Assembly: GCA_018970825.1 (NCBI GenBank)
Contig: JAGWVP010000117.1
Location: 1-8,299 of the forward strand
Reading direction: 5' to 3'
Source of the DNA: a bacterium
GTDB taxonomy: Bacteria; Desulfobacterota; Binatia; UBA12015
Length of the DNA: 8,299 nt
The notes beneath the pieces were generated by a model, which was not told the origin of the DNA, searched no databases, and saw only the letters and a program-made list of their open reading frames with translations. Positions 1 to 5,807 of the stretch are shown here, piece after piece; positions within the stretch are counted from its first letter, which is position 1; each line of letters starts with the position of its first letter. The position numbers and the translations under genes are program-made.

Positions 1-1
1 C

Positions 2-424
2 ATCGGCGTCGTCGAGCACCACGAAGTCGATGCGCTGAACGTCTACCGCGCGGGACTCGAAGCGATGGCGCGTGCGATCGCCGCGCTGCCCTCGCCCCCG
101 GAACACCTGCTCGTGGACGCGCGGATGGTTCCGGGATGCGAAATCCGGCAGACCTGCGTCGCCGGCGGCGATCGCACCGTGTACAGCATCGCGGTCGCGT
201 CGATCGTCGCGAAGGTTCACCGGGACCGCCTCATGGCGGACATGGACGAGCGATACCCGGGCTACGGGTTCGCACGCCACGCGGGATACGCGACGGCAGC
301 ACACCTGCGCGCGCTGCGCGATCTCGGCCCGTGCCCGATCCACCGTCGCTCGTTCGCCCCGGTTCGTGCCGCCCTGGGTTTGCCCGCCGGGGCGGCGGAC
401 ACCGCTGCGGGAGGCGCGTCGTGA
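2..424 (+). CDS. rnhB: Ribonuclease HII, C-terminal part (5' end outside window)
   Basis: RNase HII cuts the RNA strand of RNA-DNA hybrids and removes single ribonucleotides misincorporated in DNA; it is cytoplasmic and metal-dependent. The visible 140 codons cover roughly the last two thirds of the protein. The reading frame is open from the first bases, giving IGVVEHHEVDALNVYRAGLE, typical of this family. Of the four catalytic acidic residues, the Asp in LLVDAR (visible residue 39) and the Asp in ASIVAKVHRDRL (visible residue 75) are present. The block that follows, with YPGYGFARHAGY and a C-terminal GPCPIHRRSF, is also characteristic. The N-terminal DEAGRG motif lies upstream of the window and cannot be checked. 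The stop TGA overlaps the GTG start of the next gene (GTGA at 421-424), so the two are probably co-translated. Family assignment is secure; only completeness is unknown. Confidence 0.95.
   Translation: MGVVEHHEVDALNVYRAGLEAMARAIAALPSPPEHLLVDARMVPGCEIRQTCVAGGDRTVYSIAVASIVAKVHRDRLMADMDERYPGYGFARHAGYATAAHLRALRDLGPCPIHRRSFAPVRAALGLPAGAADTAAGGAS
408..414 (+). promoter_or_regulatory. Shine-Dalgarno site for the E2-like gene
   Basis: CGGGAGG lies six bases before the GTG at 421. It supports this GTG over later in-frame starts such as the ATG at 640, which would remove conserved E2-fold sequence. Confidence 0.6.
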
Positions 425-1272
425 GCCGGGGGGGACGATCCGGCGAATCCGAGCCCGCCGCGGGCGAGACTTCGGCGCGGACGGCCATCCGGGGAAGCGA
501 TCGTCCGACCCCGCCCGGAGTGGTTCGTGTCCGCTCCGAAGCCGCCTCGCGCCCGAGGGCGGCGACGACGGCGGGCCCGGCAGTCCGCTCGCGCCGCGTG
601 CCGCTGTCGCGGGACAGGATCGCCGACGCTCTGCGCATGGTGGAGAGCAAGCGCGAGGCGCCGCACCTCTACTTGTCCGCGACCGTCGACGCGAGCGGCT
701 GCGTCGCGCTGCTGGGGGAGCGCGGCGTCGGCCTTCCGGGCGACGAGCCCGTCGCGGTCGAAGACCTCGTGCTCGCGGCCTGCGCGGGCGCGCTCGGCGA
801 GTTTCCCGGACTGAACGCTCGTTTCGCCGGGGACGCGATCGAGTCGTGGGAGGAAATCCACCTCGCGTTCTCGGTCGCGGCAGGGGAGTCTCTCGCTTGG
901 CCCGTCCTGCGCTCGCCGGAACGACTCCCGCTCGAAGCGGTCGCGGCCCTTCGGCGCGAGCTCGTCCGCCGCACGGGCACGGGGGAACTCGCAGACGAGG
1001 ACGCGGCGGGGTCGACCTTCTCGGTGCTCCTGCTGCGCGAACTCGGGATCGACTCGGCTCACGCGGTGGTCAGGCCGCACCAGGTGGCGGTCCTCGCCGT
1101 CGGGGGGCCGCTTCGTCGGCCCGTCGTGCGGGGGCAGTCCGTCGAGGCCGGGTGGGTCGTCGAACTCGGCCTCTCGTGCGACCACCGGGCGGTCGGGGCA
1201 CCGCTCGGTGCCCGTTTTCTCGCGGCGATCCGGCGGCGCGTCGAGCGGCCCGCGATGCTGCTCGGCGATTGA
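421..1272 (+). CDS. Stand-alone 2-oxoacid dehydrogenase E2-type acyltransferase domain, degraded active site
   Basis: This 283-residue protein aligns by eye with the catalytic domain of dihydrolipoamide acyltransferases (E2 of pyruvate and related dehydrogenases). Residues 1 to about 60 are a Pro/Ala/Arg/Ser/Thr-rich linker-like stretch. The E2-like fold starts near VPLSRDRIADAL and continues through KREAPHLYLSATVD, EFPGLNARF, a GSTFSVLLLRELGIDS block (normally S-x-T-x-x-N-x-G) and HQVAVLAVGGPLRRPVV. No lipoyl domain and no E3/E1-binding domain are visible. The catalytic signature, normally DHRxxDG, reads DHRAVGA: His255 is kept but the Asp is Gly259 and the Gly is Ala260. Activity is therefore doubtful. 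The GTG start is chosen because it overlaps the rnhB stop and has CGGGAGG at 408-414, six bases upstream. It lies one base ahead of lipB, which suggests a role tied to lipoate-dependent complexes. That role, and whether it is an active enzyme or a structural pseudoenzyme, is inference. Confidence 0.8.
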   Translation: MSRGGRSGESEPAAGETSARTAIRGSDRPTPPGVVRVRSEAASRPRAATTAGPAVRSRRVPLSRDRIADALRMVESKREAPHLYLSATVDASGCVALLGERGVGLPGDEPVAVEDLVLAACAGALGEFPGLNARFAGDAIESWEEIHLAFSVAAGESLAWPVLRSPERLPLEAVAALRRELVRRTGTGELADEDAAGSTFSVLLLRELGIDSAHAVVRPHQVAVLAVGGPLRRPVVRGQSVEAGWVVELGLSCDHRAVGAPLGARFLAAIRRRVERPAMLLGD

Positions 1273-1273
1273 C

Positions 1274-1963
1274 GTGACGGAGCGGGCCATCGAGGTCTCC
1301 TGGCTCGGCAGGATCGGCTTCGACGAGGCGCTTCGCCTGCAGGAGGAGATCGTCGCCGAGGGCTCGGCGCCGGACCGCCTGCTGCTGCTCGAGCACGACG
1401 CCGTGTTCACCACCGGGCGGGGCGGCGACCCGGGCAACCGACCCGAACCCACGGGCCCCTTCGGACGGGTCCCGGTGCGGCGGGTCGGACGGGGAGGGGA
1501 GGCGACCTACCACGGGCCGGGGCAACTCGTCGGCTACGCGCTCCTCGACCTGCGCGCCCGTGGCGGGGACGTCCATCGCCTGCTCCGGGCCCTCGAGCAG
1601 GGGGTGATCGACCTGCTCCGGTCGCGGGGGATCGAGGGGGTGCGCGTCCCCGGTCGCACGGGCGTCTGGATCGGAGCCGGTCCGAACGCCGCGCAACCCC
1701 CGCGCAAGATCGCCGCGATCGGCGTGGGCGTTCGGCGTGGCCGCTCGATGCACGGATTCGCGCTCAACGTCTCGCCCGACCTGGACGCGTTTGCCGCAAT
1801 CGTCCCTTGCGGTATCGAGGGAGTCGTGACCACGTCGATCGCTTCCGAGGGCCTCCGGCCTGTTCCGTCCGTGGGCGAGATTGCGCGGGACGCCGCTTCG
1901 ACCGTTCCGAACGCGATCGAGGAATTGCTGCCGGTGATCGGGTCCACCGAGGAGGCACGTTGA
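1274..1963 (+). CDS. lipB: Lipoyl(octanoyl) transferase
   Basis: LipB moves the octanoyl group from octanoyl-ACP to the target lysine of lipoyl domains (E2 subunits, GcvH), the first step of lipoate synthesis from fatty-acid intermediates; it is cytoplasmic. The 229-residue product has the usual family length. Signature elements are LLLLEHDAVFTTGR (about 36-49), GRGGEATYHGPGQLVGY (72-88), the catalytic Lys145 in KIAAIGV, SMHGFALNV (158-166) and the catalytic Cys179 in the PCGI motif. Both members of the Cys/Lys dyad are intact. An insertion-like stretch, AGPNAAQPP (135-143), precedes the catalytic Lys. The frame is open further upstream, but GTG 1274 is chosen because homologues begin at about this point and because it follows the preceding stop by one base. 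No clear Shine-Dalgarno is visible, so translation may depend on coupling. Its stop overlaps the lipA start. Confidence 0.96.
   Translation: MTERAIEVSWLGRIGFDEALRLQEEIVAEGSAPDRLLLLEHDAVFTTGRGGDPGNRPEPTGPFGRVPVRRVGRGGEATYHGPGQLVGYALLDLRARGGDVHRLLRALEQGVIDLLRSRGIEGVRVPGRTGVWIGAGPNAAQPPRKIAAIGVGVRRGRSMHGFALNVSPDLDAFAAIVPCGIEGVVTTSIASEGLRPVPSVGEIARDAASTVPNAIEELLPVIGSTEEAR
1950..1955 (+). promoter_or_regulatory. Shine-Dalgarno site for lipA
   Basis: AGGAGG lies inside the end of lipB. It is four bases from TTG 1960 and thirteen from GTG 1969. The spacing is slightly short for the first and long for the second, and with the TTGA overlap it favours TTG. Confidence 0.6.
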
Positions 1964-2847
1964 GCGACGTGGGAAGCCCCGTGCCGCAGGCTCGGCGCCA
2001 TCCCGACTGGATCCGCGTCCGGATCCCCGGGGGGCCGGGATGGGCGAAGACGCGGCAGGTCGTCGCGGATTCGGGTGTCGCGACCGTGTGCGAGGAGGCC
2101 CGGTGCCCCAACCTCGCGGAGTGCTGGGCCCACGGCACGGCGACCTTCATGCTCATGGGGGACACCTGCACGCGCAACTGTGGCTTCTGCGCCGTGACCC
2201 ACGGGCGGCCGAAGCCGCTCGATCCCGACGAGCCCGAACGCCTTGCCCGGGCGGTCGAACGCCTGGGCCTCGTCCACGCGGTCGTGACTTCGGTCGACCG
2301 GGACGACCTCCCGGACCTGGGCGCCGGGCACTTCGCGGCTGCCGTGCGGGCCATCCGCGACCGCGTTCCCGCCTGCTCGGTCGAGGTGCTGACCCCCGAT
2401 TTCCAGGGAAGGCGGGAGGCGGTCGAAACCGTCGCACGCGCGCCGCTGGCGATCTACAACCACAATCTCGAGACGGTCCCGCGTCTCTACAAGCGCGTCC
2501 GTGCCGGTGCGCGCTACGAGCGATCGCTCGACGTTCTCCGGTGGGCCGGCGAGTTCCGCGACGAAGGGCGCTACACCAAGGCCGGGCTCATGCTCGGACT
2601 CGGAGAGAACGCCGACGAGGTCCTGTCGGTGCTTCGAGACCTGCGCTCCGTGGGCTGCGACATCCTCACCCTCGGTCAATATCTTCGGCCCGGGCGCGAC
2701 CACCTGCCGGTCGAGCGCTACCTCGACCCGTCGGAGTTCGACCAACTCGGGGCCGAGGCCCGGTCCATGGGCTTCGCTCACGTCGAGTCGGGGCCTCTCG
2801 TGCGATCCTCCTACCACGCTTGGTCTCACGTACCCGGAGCGACCTGA
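1960..2847 (+). CDS. lipA: Lipoyl synthase (radical SAM)
   Basis: LipA inserts two sulfur atoms at C6 and C8 of protein-bound octanoyl groups, using S-adenosylmethionine radical chemistry, and completes the lipoyl cofactor begun by LipB. The 295-residue product has normal length. The auxiliary 4Fe-4S cluster, which is the sulfur source, is bound by C-x4-C-x5-C (Cys44, Cys49, Cys55), and the radical SAM cluster by CTRNCGFC (Cys70, Cys74, Cys77). The C-terminal RSSYHA motif, which supplies the serine ligand of the auxiliary cluster, is present near residues 282-287. The chosen start is TTG 1960, which overlaps the lipB stop (TTGA) and has AGGAGG at 1950-1955, four bases away. GTG 1969 is an alternative and would lose only three residues. 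All expected catalytic residues are intact. Confidence 0.97.
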   Translation: MSDVGSPVPQARRHPDWIRVRIPGGPGWAKTRQVVADSGVATVCEEARCPNLAECWAHGTATFMLMGDTCTRNCGFCAVTHGRPKPLDPDEPERLARAVERLGLVHAVVTSVDRDDLPDLGAGHFAAAVRAIRDRVPACSVEVLTPDFQGRREAVETVARAPLAIYNHNLETVPRLYKRVRAGARYERSLDVLRWAGEFRDEGRYTKAGLMLGLGENADEVLSVLRDLRSVGCDILTLGQYLRPGRDHLPVERYLDPSEFDQLGAEARSMGFAHVESGPLVRSSYHAWSHVPGAT

Positions 2848-2861
2848 AGGCAGCCTTTCGG
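2843..2861 (+). terminator. Weak hairpin at the lipA stop
   Basis: AAGG (2847-2850) pairs with CCTT (2854-2857) across a CAG loop. The stem can extend to CC/GG outside through one wobble and one mismatch. A mixed GAAATTTCG follows rather than a T-run, so it is at best a poor intrinsic terminator for the lip unit. Confidence 0.2.
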
Positions 2862-2902
2862 GAAATTTCGTCCACCCAGCCTCACAAAACGCGCCGATTC
2901 CG

Positions 2903-2931
2903 TTGCACCCCCGGGGCGTTTCCCTTACCAA
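2903..2931 (+). promoter_or_regulatory. Candidate promoter of the GST-like gene
   Basis: TTGCAC (2903-2908) and TACCAA (2926-2931) are separated by exactly 17 bases, the preferred sigma-70 spacing. The -35 matches its consensus moderately and the -10 poorly. It lies in the 127-base gap after lipA, where a promoter is expected if the GST-like gene is transcribed separately. Confidence 0.3.
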
Positions 2932-2958
2932 CCGACGGGTTCCAAGGGTCTCGGTTGG
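2928..2958 (+). repeat. 8-bp inverted repeat upstream of the GST-like gene
   Basis: CCAACCGA (2928-2935) is the exact reverse complement of TCGGTTGG (2951-2958), with 15 bases between. The left arm overlaps the candidate -10 box and the right arm ends six bases before the GGGAGGG ribosome-binding site. It could be an operator over the transcription start or a hairpin in the leader RNA; the sequence alone does not decide. Confidence 0.5.
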
Positions 2959-2974
2959 GGTTCGGGAGGGACGA

Positions 2975-3601
2975 ATGCTCAAGCTGTACGACTTTCCGCA
3001 GTGTCCGTTCGGTCAGAAGACGCGCATCGTGCTCGCCGAGAAGCAGCTCGACTGGCAGATGGTCCTGGTCGACCTGCGGAAGAACGAGCAGCACGCTCCC
3101 GATTTCGTGGCGATGAGTCCCTTCCACAAGGTTCCCGTCCTCGTCGACGAGGAGGAGGGGGACGGCCAGACGGTGATCTACGACTCGACCGTGATCAACG
3201 AATTTCTCGAGGACGAGTACCCCGAGCCGCCGCTCCTGCCGCAGGGGGACTCGGCGGGTCGGGCGCGGATCCGGCAGCTCGAGGACTACGCGGACACGGC
3301 GTTCACGCTGTCGGCCGGGACCTACCTGATCGAGCACGCCAAGCAGGCGGCCGAGCGCGATCCGGAGAGGCTTCGCCGGGCGAAGGAAGAGGTCGACCGG
3401 GCCCTTCTGCTCCTCGATCGGGAACTCACCGGGCGCGAGTACCTCGGGGGCACCTTCAGCCTCGCGGATGCCGCTTTCGCTCCCCGCCTCATGCTCCTGG
3501 TGAACCGGGGCGTGCCGTTCCCGGAGGGGACGCGGTCGCTGCGCGGCTACGTCGATCGGCTCCGCAACCGCGAGAGCATCCGCCGACTCGAGGGACTCTG
3601 A
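2975..3601 (+). CDS. Glutathione S-transferase family protein
   Basis: This 208-residue protein has a thioredoxin-like N-terminal domain (about 1-82) and an all-helical C-terminal domain, the classical soluble GST layout and length. LYDFPQCPFGQKTRIVLAEK places Cys10 at the usual catalytic position, as in Cys-type (omega-, beta- or SspA-like) members. The cis-proline is in FHKVPVLVD (Pro54), and DS at 70-71 in YDSTVINEFL matches the glutathione gamma-glutamyl contact. The C-terminal TFSLADAAFAPRL carries the S-x-x-D helix-capping motif. Substrate cannot be told; conjugation, glutaredoxin-like dethiolation or an SspA-like regulatory role are all possible. Start ATG 2975 has GGGAGGG at 2964-2970. 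The gene stands alone between the lip unit and convergent glgC. Confidence 0.9.
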   Translation: MLKLYDFPQCPFGQKTRIVLAEKQLDWQMVLVDLRKNEQHAPDFVAMSPFHKVPVLVDEEEGDGQTVIYDSTVINEFLEDEYPEPPLLPQGDSAGRARIRQLEDYADTAFTLSAGTYLIEHAKQAAERDPERLRRAKEEVDRALLLLDRELTGREYLGGTFSLADAAFAPRLMLLVNRGVPFPEGTRSLRGYVDRLRNRESIRRLEGL

Positions 3602-3622
3602 CCGGTTCGTCCGGACGGCGTG

Positions 3623-3642
3623 GCGCCGGGCGGAGCCGGCGC
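3623..3642. terminator. GC hairpin between convergent GST-like gene and glgC
   Basis: GCGCCGG (3623-3629) and CCGGCGC (3636-3642) form a perfect 7-bp stem with a 6-base loop, in the 51-base gap between the two convergent stops. Neither side has a T-run. Its position suits a bidirectional terminator, but the sequence does not prove one. Confidence 0.4.
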
Positions 3643-3652
3643 GCAGCCACCG

Positions 3653-4903
3653 TCACTCGGACGGCCGGATAACCGTGTCCTTCGGGATCACGACGATCCC
3701 GGAGTCGCTCACGGTGAACAGCTCCCGGTCGCGATCGAGGTCGTACCCGATCCTGTAGCCCTCCGGGATCTCGACGTTCTTGTCGATGATCGCCCGCCGG
3801 ATCCGCGCGTGTCGGCGCACTCGCACGTTGTCCATCAGGACCGAGTCCTCGATCTGTGCGAAGCTGTGTACGAACACGCTTCGTCCGAAGACCGAGTTCA
3901 GGACCGAGGCGCCCGAGATGATGCTGCCCTCGCCGATGATCGACTGGGTCGCCTGACCGCGGCGCCCGACCTCGTCGAAGACGAACTTGGCGGGAGGGAA
4001 CGGTGCCTGGACCGACCGGATCGGCCACCGGAGATTGTAGAGATTGAGGGCGGGGTCGGTGTCGCGCAGGTCCATGTGCGCGGCGAAGTAGGAGTCGAGC
4101 GTCCCGACGTCGCGCCAGTAGAGGGCCTTGTCGGGCGGTTCGCCCGGGAGGCGATTCTCGGAAAAGTCGTAGGCGAAGATGCGCAACGCACCGAGGTTCT
4201 CCGGGATCACGTGGCGTCCGAAGTCGTGGCCTTCCTCCGCATGCGCTGCCGCCTGGGAGCGCAGGATGTCGACGAGCGTGTCCGCGTCGAAGAGGTAGTT
4301 GCCCATCGAGGCGAGGCAGAAGCCGGGCATGTCCGGCATCTCGGGCGGGTCCCCGGGCTTCTCGAGGAAACGCGTGACGCGCCCCTGCTGCCCGACCTCG
4401 ACGATCCCGAGGCCACCGGCCTCCGCCTTCGGGACCCGGATCGAAGCGATGCTCACCTCCGCTTCGCGCTCGAGGTGCTGGTCGATCATGAGTCCGAGAT
4501 CCATGCGGTAGATGTGGTCTGCACCGAAGACCGCGACCAGGTCCGGACGAAAATTCTCGATCAGGTTCAGGTTCTGGTAGATCGCGTCGGCCGTGCCCTG
4601 GTACCAGGTCTGTCCGTGCCGCATCTGCGCCGGGACCGGCGAGATGAACTGCTCGGGAAGCAACCCGCCGAACTGCCAGCCTGCAGCGAGATGTTCGATC
4701 AGCGACTGCGACTTGAACTGGACGAGGACGTAGATCGAGTAGATCTTCGAGTTGACGAAGTTCGAGAGGACGAAGTCGATCAGTCGATACTTGCCGCCGA
4801 ACGGGACCGCGGGCTTCGCCCGGTCGTTCGTGAGCGGCTGCAGGCGCCGTCCTTCGCCGCCTGCGAGGACGATGCCGAGGACGCGTGGACGAGACTTGGG
4901 CAT
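3653..4903 (-). CDS. glgC: Glucose-1-phosphate adenylyltransferase (ADP-glucose pyrophosphorylase)
   Basis: GlgC makes ADP-glucose and pyrophosphate from ATP and glucose-1-phosphate, the committed and usually allosterically controlled step of bacterial glycogen synthesis. The 416-residue product is full length. The N-terminal nucleotidyltransferase domain has VLAGGEGRRLQPLTNDRAKP (12-31), PFGGKYRLIDF (34-44), WYQGTADAIYQN (100-111) and FGADHIYRMD (126-135). FLEKP with Lys182 corresponds to the glucose-1-phosphate-binding lysine. YWRDVGTLDSYF leads to the C-terminal left-handed beta-helix, marked by hexapeptide-like runs such as IIGEGSIISGASVLNSVFG. The ATG gives the standard family N terminus, although no good Shine-Dalgarno is visible. 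It is on the opposite strand to every other gene here, convergent with the GST-like gene and divergent from the Bfd-like gene. No other glg gene is in view. Confidence 0.97.
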   Translation of the reverse strand: MPKSRPRVLGIVLAGGEGRRLQPLTNDRAKPAVPFGGKYRLIDFVLSNFVNSKIYSIYVLVQFKSQSLIEHLAAGWQFGGLLPEQFISPVPAQMRHGQTWYQGTADAIYQNLNLIENFRPDLVAVFGADHIYRMDLGLMIDQHLEREAEVSIASIRVPKAEAGGLGIVEVGQQGRVTRFLEKPGDPPEMPDMPGFCLASMGNYLFDADTLVDILRSQAAAHAEEGHDFGRHVIPENLGALRIFAYDFSENRLPGEPPDKALYWRDVGTLDSYFAAHMDLRDTDPALNLYNLRWPIRSVQAPFPPAKFVFDEVGRRGQATQSIIGEGSIISGASVLNSVFGRSVFVHSFAQIEDSVLMDNVRVRRHARIRRAIIDKNVEIPEGYRIGYDLDRDRELFTVSDSGIVVIPKDTVIRPSE

Positions 4904-5026
4904 TCGAGTGAAGCGTGGCCGGGGTGACCGGGAGAGTCAAGGCAGGGTCCGGGCCCGACTGGAGGGGAGAACTCTCCGGGGCTCGTCGCCGGTGGCGGCC
5001 CCGTCCGGCCGTGGTACTCCTCGACC
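4904..5026. promoter_or_regulatory. Divergent intergenic region, glgC / Bfd-like gene
   Basis: These 123 bases must carry the starts of both divergent transcripts. On the - strand, TTGACT (complement of 4935-4940) matches a -35 box well, but the hexamer 17 bases on (CACGCT) is a poor -10 and would put the transcript start only a base or two before the glgC ATG. GGAGA-AC-TCTCC near 4965-4976 is a short inverted repeat. I see no convincing promoter for the + strand gene. Confidence 0.35.
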
Positions 5027-5248
5027 GTGGATCCCGGTTCACCCGAGGAGGAGCGCCGACGCCAGGAAGTCATCGACTCCTACAAGGTCGTCTGTCTCTG
5101 CAACAAGATCCGTCGCGGCGTGATCCAGCGCGCGATCGCCGGGGGGGCGAGATCCCTCGAAGACGTGAAGCGGCAGACGAGAGCAGGGACCGGGCCCTGC
5201 GGAGCCAAGCGCTGCGGACCCGTGATCGCGCAGATGCTCCGGCGCTGA
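5027..5248 (+). CDS. Bfd-like [2Fe-2S]-binding small protein
   Basis: The 73-residue protein is essentially one BFD-type [2Fe-2S] domain. The first cysteine pair is CLC (Cys23, Cys25), followed by the usual helical stretch with IQRAIAGGARSLEDVKRQT, then TRAGTGPCGAKRCG with Cys58 and Cys63. The second pair is C-x4-C rather than the C-x2-C of classical bacterioferritin-associated ferredoxin. That spacing resembles the BFD modules of opine/amino-acid oxidase and HcnA/B-type proteins. Bfd reduces bacterioferritin iron for release; this member could do that or donate electrons to another redox partner. GTG 5027 is the only recognised start between the in-frame stop at 4925 and the first cysteine, although no Shine-Dalgarno precedes it. 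It lies upstream of the rubrerythrin block, which fits iron or redox physiology. Confidence 0.85.
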   Translation: MDPGSPEEERRRQEVIDSYKVVCLCNKIRRGVIQRAIAGGARSLEDVKRQTRAGTGPCGAKRCGPVIAQMLRR

Positions 5249-5304
5249 GCCGCTCTCGGCACCTTCCCTGCGCTGCCGCTTGATCGACCCGGGAGGGCTG
5301 GTAC

Positions 5305-5334
5305 CTAACGACAATCGCGAATCGTTCTCGTTAG
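5305..5334. promoter_or_regulatory. Fur/PerR-like operator candidate
   Basis: CTAACGA (5305-5311) and TCGTTAG (5328-5334) are perfect inverted arms around a 16-base centre, with two further symmetric A/T positions inside. On the - strand the block contains GAGAACGATTC, resembling the GAxAAxGAT pattern of Fur-family boxes. It is the only AT-richer, dyad-symmetric block in a GC-rich leader. It sits upstream of rubrerythrin, and a Fur/PerR-type regulator is encoded in the same gene run. Binding by that regulator is inferred. Confidence 0.5.
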
Positions 5335-5362
5335 TGGCCGATCCTCGGCCGCGGATTCGCGA
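5315..5362 (+). repeat. Nested inverted repeats in the rubrerythrin leader
   Basis: TCGCGAATC (5315-5323) pairs exactly with GATTCGCGA (5354-5362). Inside lies a second hairpin, GGCCGA (5336-5341) with TCGGCC (5345-5350) across a 3-base loop. Transcribed, the leader could fold into a long branched hairpin ending two bases before the AAAGGAG ribosome-binding site at 5365-5371. It overlaps the operator-like dyad, so the outer stem may also be a coincidence of CG-rich palindromic words. Confidence 0.4.
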
Positions 5363-5364
5363 GC

Positions 5365-5371
5365 AAAGGAG
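5365..5371 (+). promoter_or_regulatory. Shine-Dalgarno site for rubrerythrin
   Basis: AAAGGAG lies eleven bases before ATG 5383, in an unusually A-rich patch, which suggests good translation. A GAGG closer to the ATG (5377-5380) is probably too near. Confidence 0.55.
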
Positions 5372-5382
5372 AAGGTGAGGGA

Positions 5383-5799
5383 ATGGGCGAACTGAAGGGT
5401 ACGAAGACCCACGAGAACCTGAAGGGCGCTTTCGCAGGCGAGTCGCAGGCGAACCGACGCTACCTCTACTTCGCGCGCAAGGCGGACATCGAGGGACACC
5501 CCGACGCGGGCGGGCTTTTCCGCAACACCGCGGAAGCGGAGACGGGGCACGCGTTCGGCCACCTCGACTTCCTCTCGAAGGTGGGCGACCCCGCGACCGG
5601 GCTCCCGATCGGCCAGACCAAGGACAACCTGAAGGCCGCCGTCCAGGGCGAAACCTACGAGTACAGCGAGATGTATCCCGGCTTCGCGAAGACCGCGCGC
5701 GACGAGGGCTTCCCCGAGATCGCCGAGTGGTTCGAGACGCTCGCGAAGGCCGAGAAGTCCCACGCAGGCCGCTTCGAGAAGGGGCTGAAGGAACTCTGA
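5383..5799 (+). CDS. Rubrerythrin family protein without rubredoxin domain
   Basis: Rubrerythrins are cytoplasmic non-haem diiron proteins that reduce hydrogen peroxide to water in anaerobes and microaerophiles. This 138-residue protein is only the four-helix ferritin-like domain; the C-terminal rubredoxin-type CxxC/CxxC domain of classical rubrerythrin is absent, as in short erythrin-like members. All diiron ligands are recognisable: Glu20 (GESQAN), Glu53 and His56 (EAETGH), Glu90 and Glu93 (GETYEY), Glu124 and His127 (EKSH). This is the full rubrerythrin pattern, including the extra glutamate typical of peroxidase activity. Without a rubredoxin domain it needs an external electron donor. 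It starts at ATG 5383 with AAAGGAG upstream and is followed by DUF3501 and a PerR-like regulator. The operator-like dyad at 5305-5334 suggests peroxide or iron control. Confidence 0.95.
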   Translation: MGELKGTKTHENLKGAFAGESQANRRYLYFARKADIEGHPDAGGLFRNTAEAETGHAFGHLDFLSKVGDPATGLPIGQTKDNLKAAVQGETYEYSEMYPGFAKTARDEGFPEIAEWFETLAKAEKSHAGRFEKGLKEL

Positions 5800-5807
5800 G
5801 GTCCGGC

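Noticed and set aside
1208..1273. Upstream extension of lipB into the E2-like gene
   Set aside because: The extra residues are Ser/Arg/Cys-rich and unlike LipB N termini; they are an out-of-frame reading of the end of the E2-like gene.
262..1452. Long - strand open frame opposite the E2-like gene and lipB
   Set aside because: It is a shadow of the GC-rich coding strand: Arg/Pro/Asp-rich with no recognisable motifs, while the + strand carries clear E2-like and LipB signatures.
1534..2982. 482-codon - strand open frame across lipB, lipA and the following gap
   Set aside because: It opposes two genes with intact catalytic motifs and shows no family features of its own.
3620..4927. Long + strand open frame opposite glgC
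   Set aside because: The - strand frame is an unmistakable full-length GlgC; the + frame has an Asp/Val/Arg-rich composition typical of an antisense shadow.
4912..4940. TTGACT-17-CACGCT as glgC promoter
   Set aside because: The -10 is poor and the transcript would start a base or two before the ATG, so I do not list it as a separate promoter.
5249..5268. GCCG-CTCT-CGGC hairpin after the Bfd-like gene as terminator
   Set aside because: Only a 4-bp stem followed by a mixed C/T run; too weak to support a terminator.
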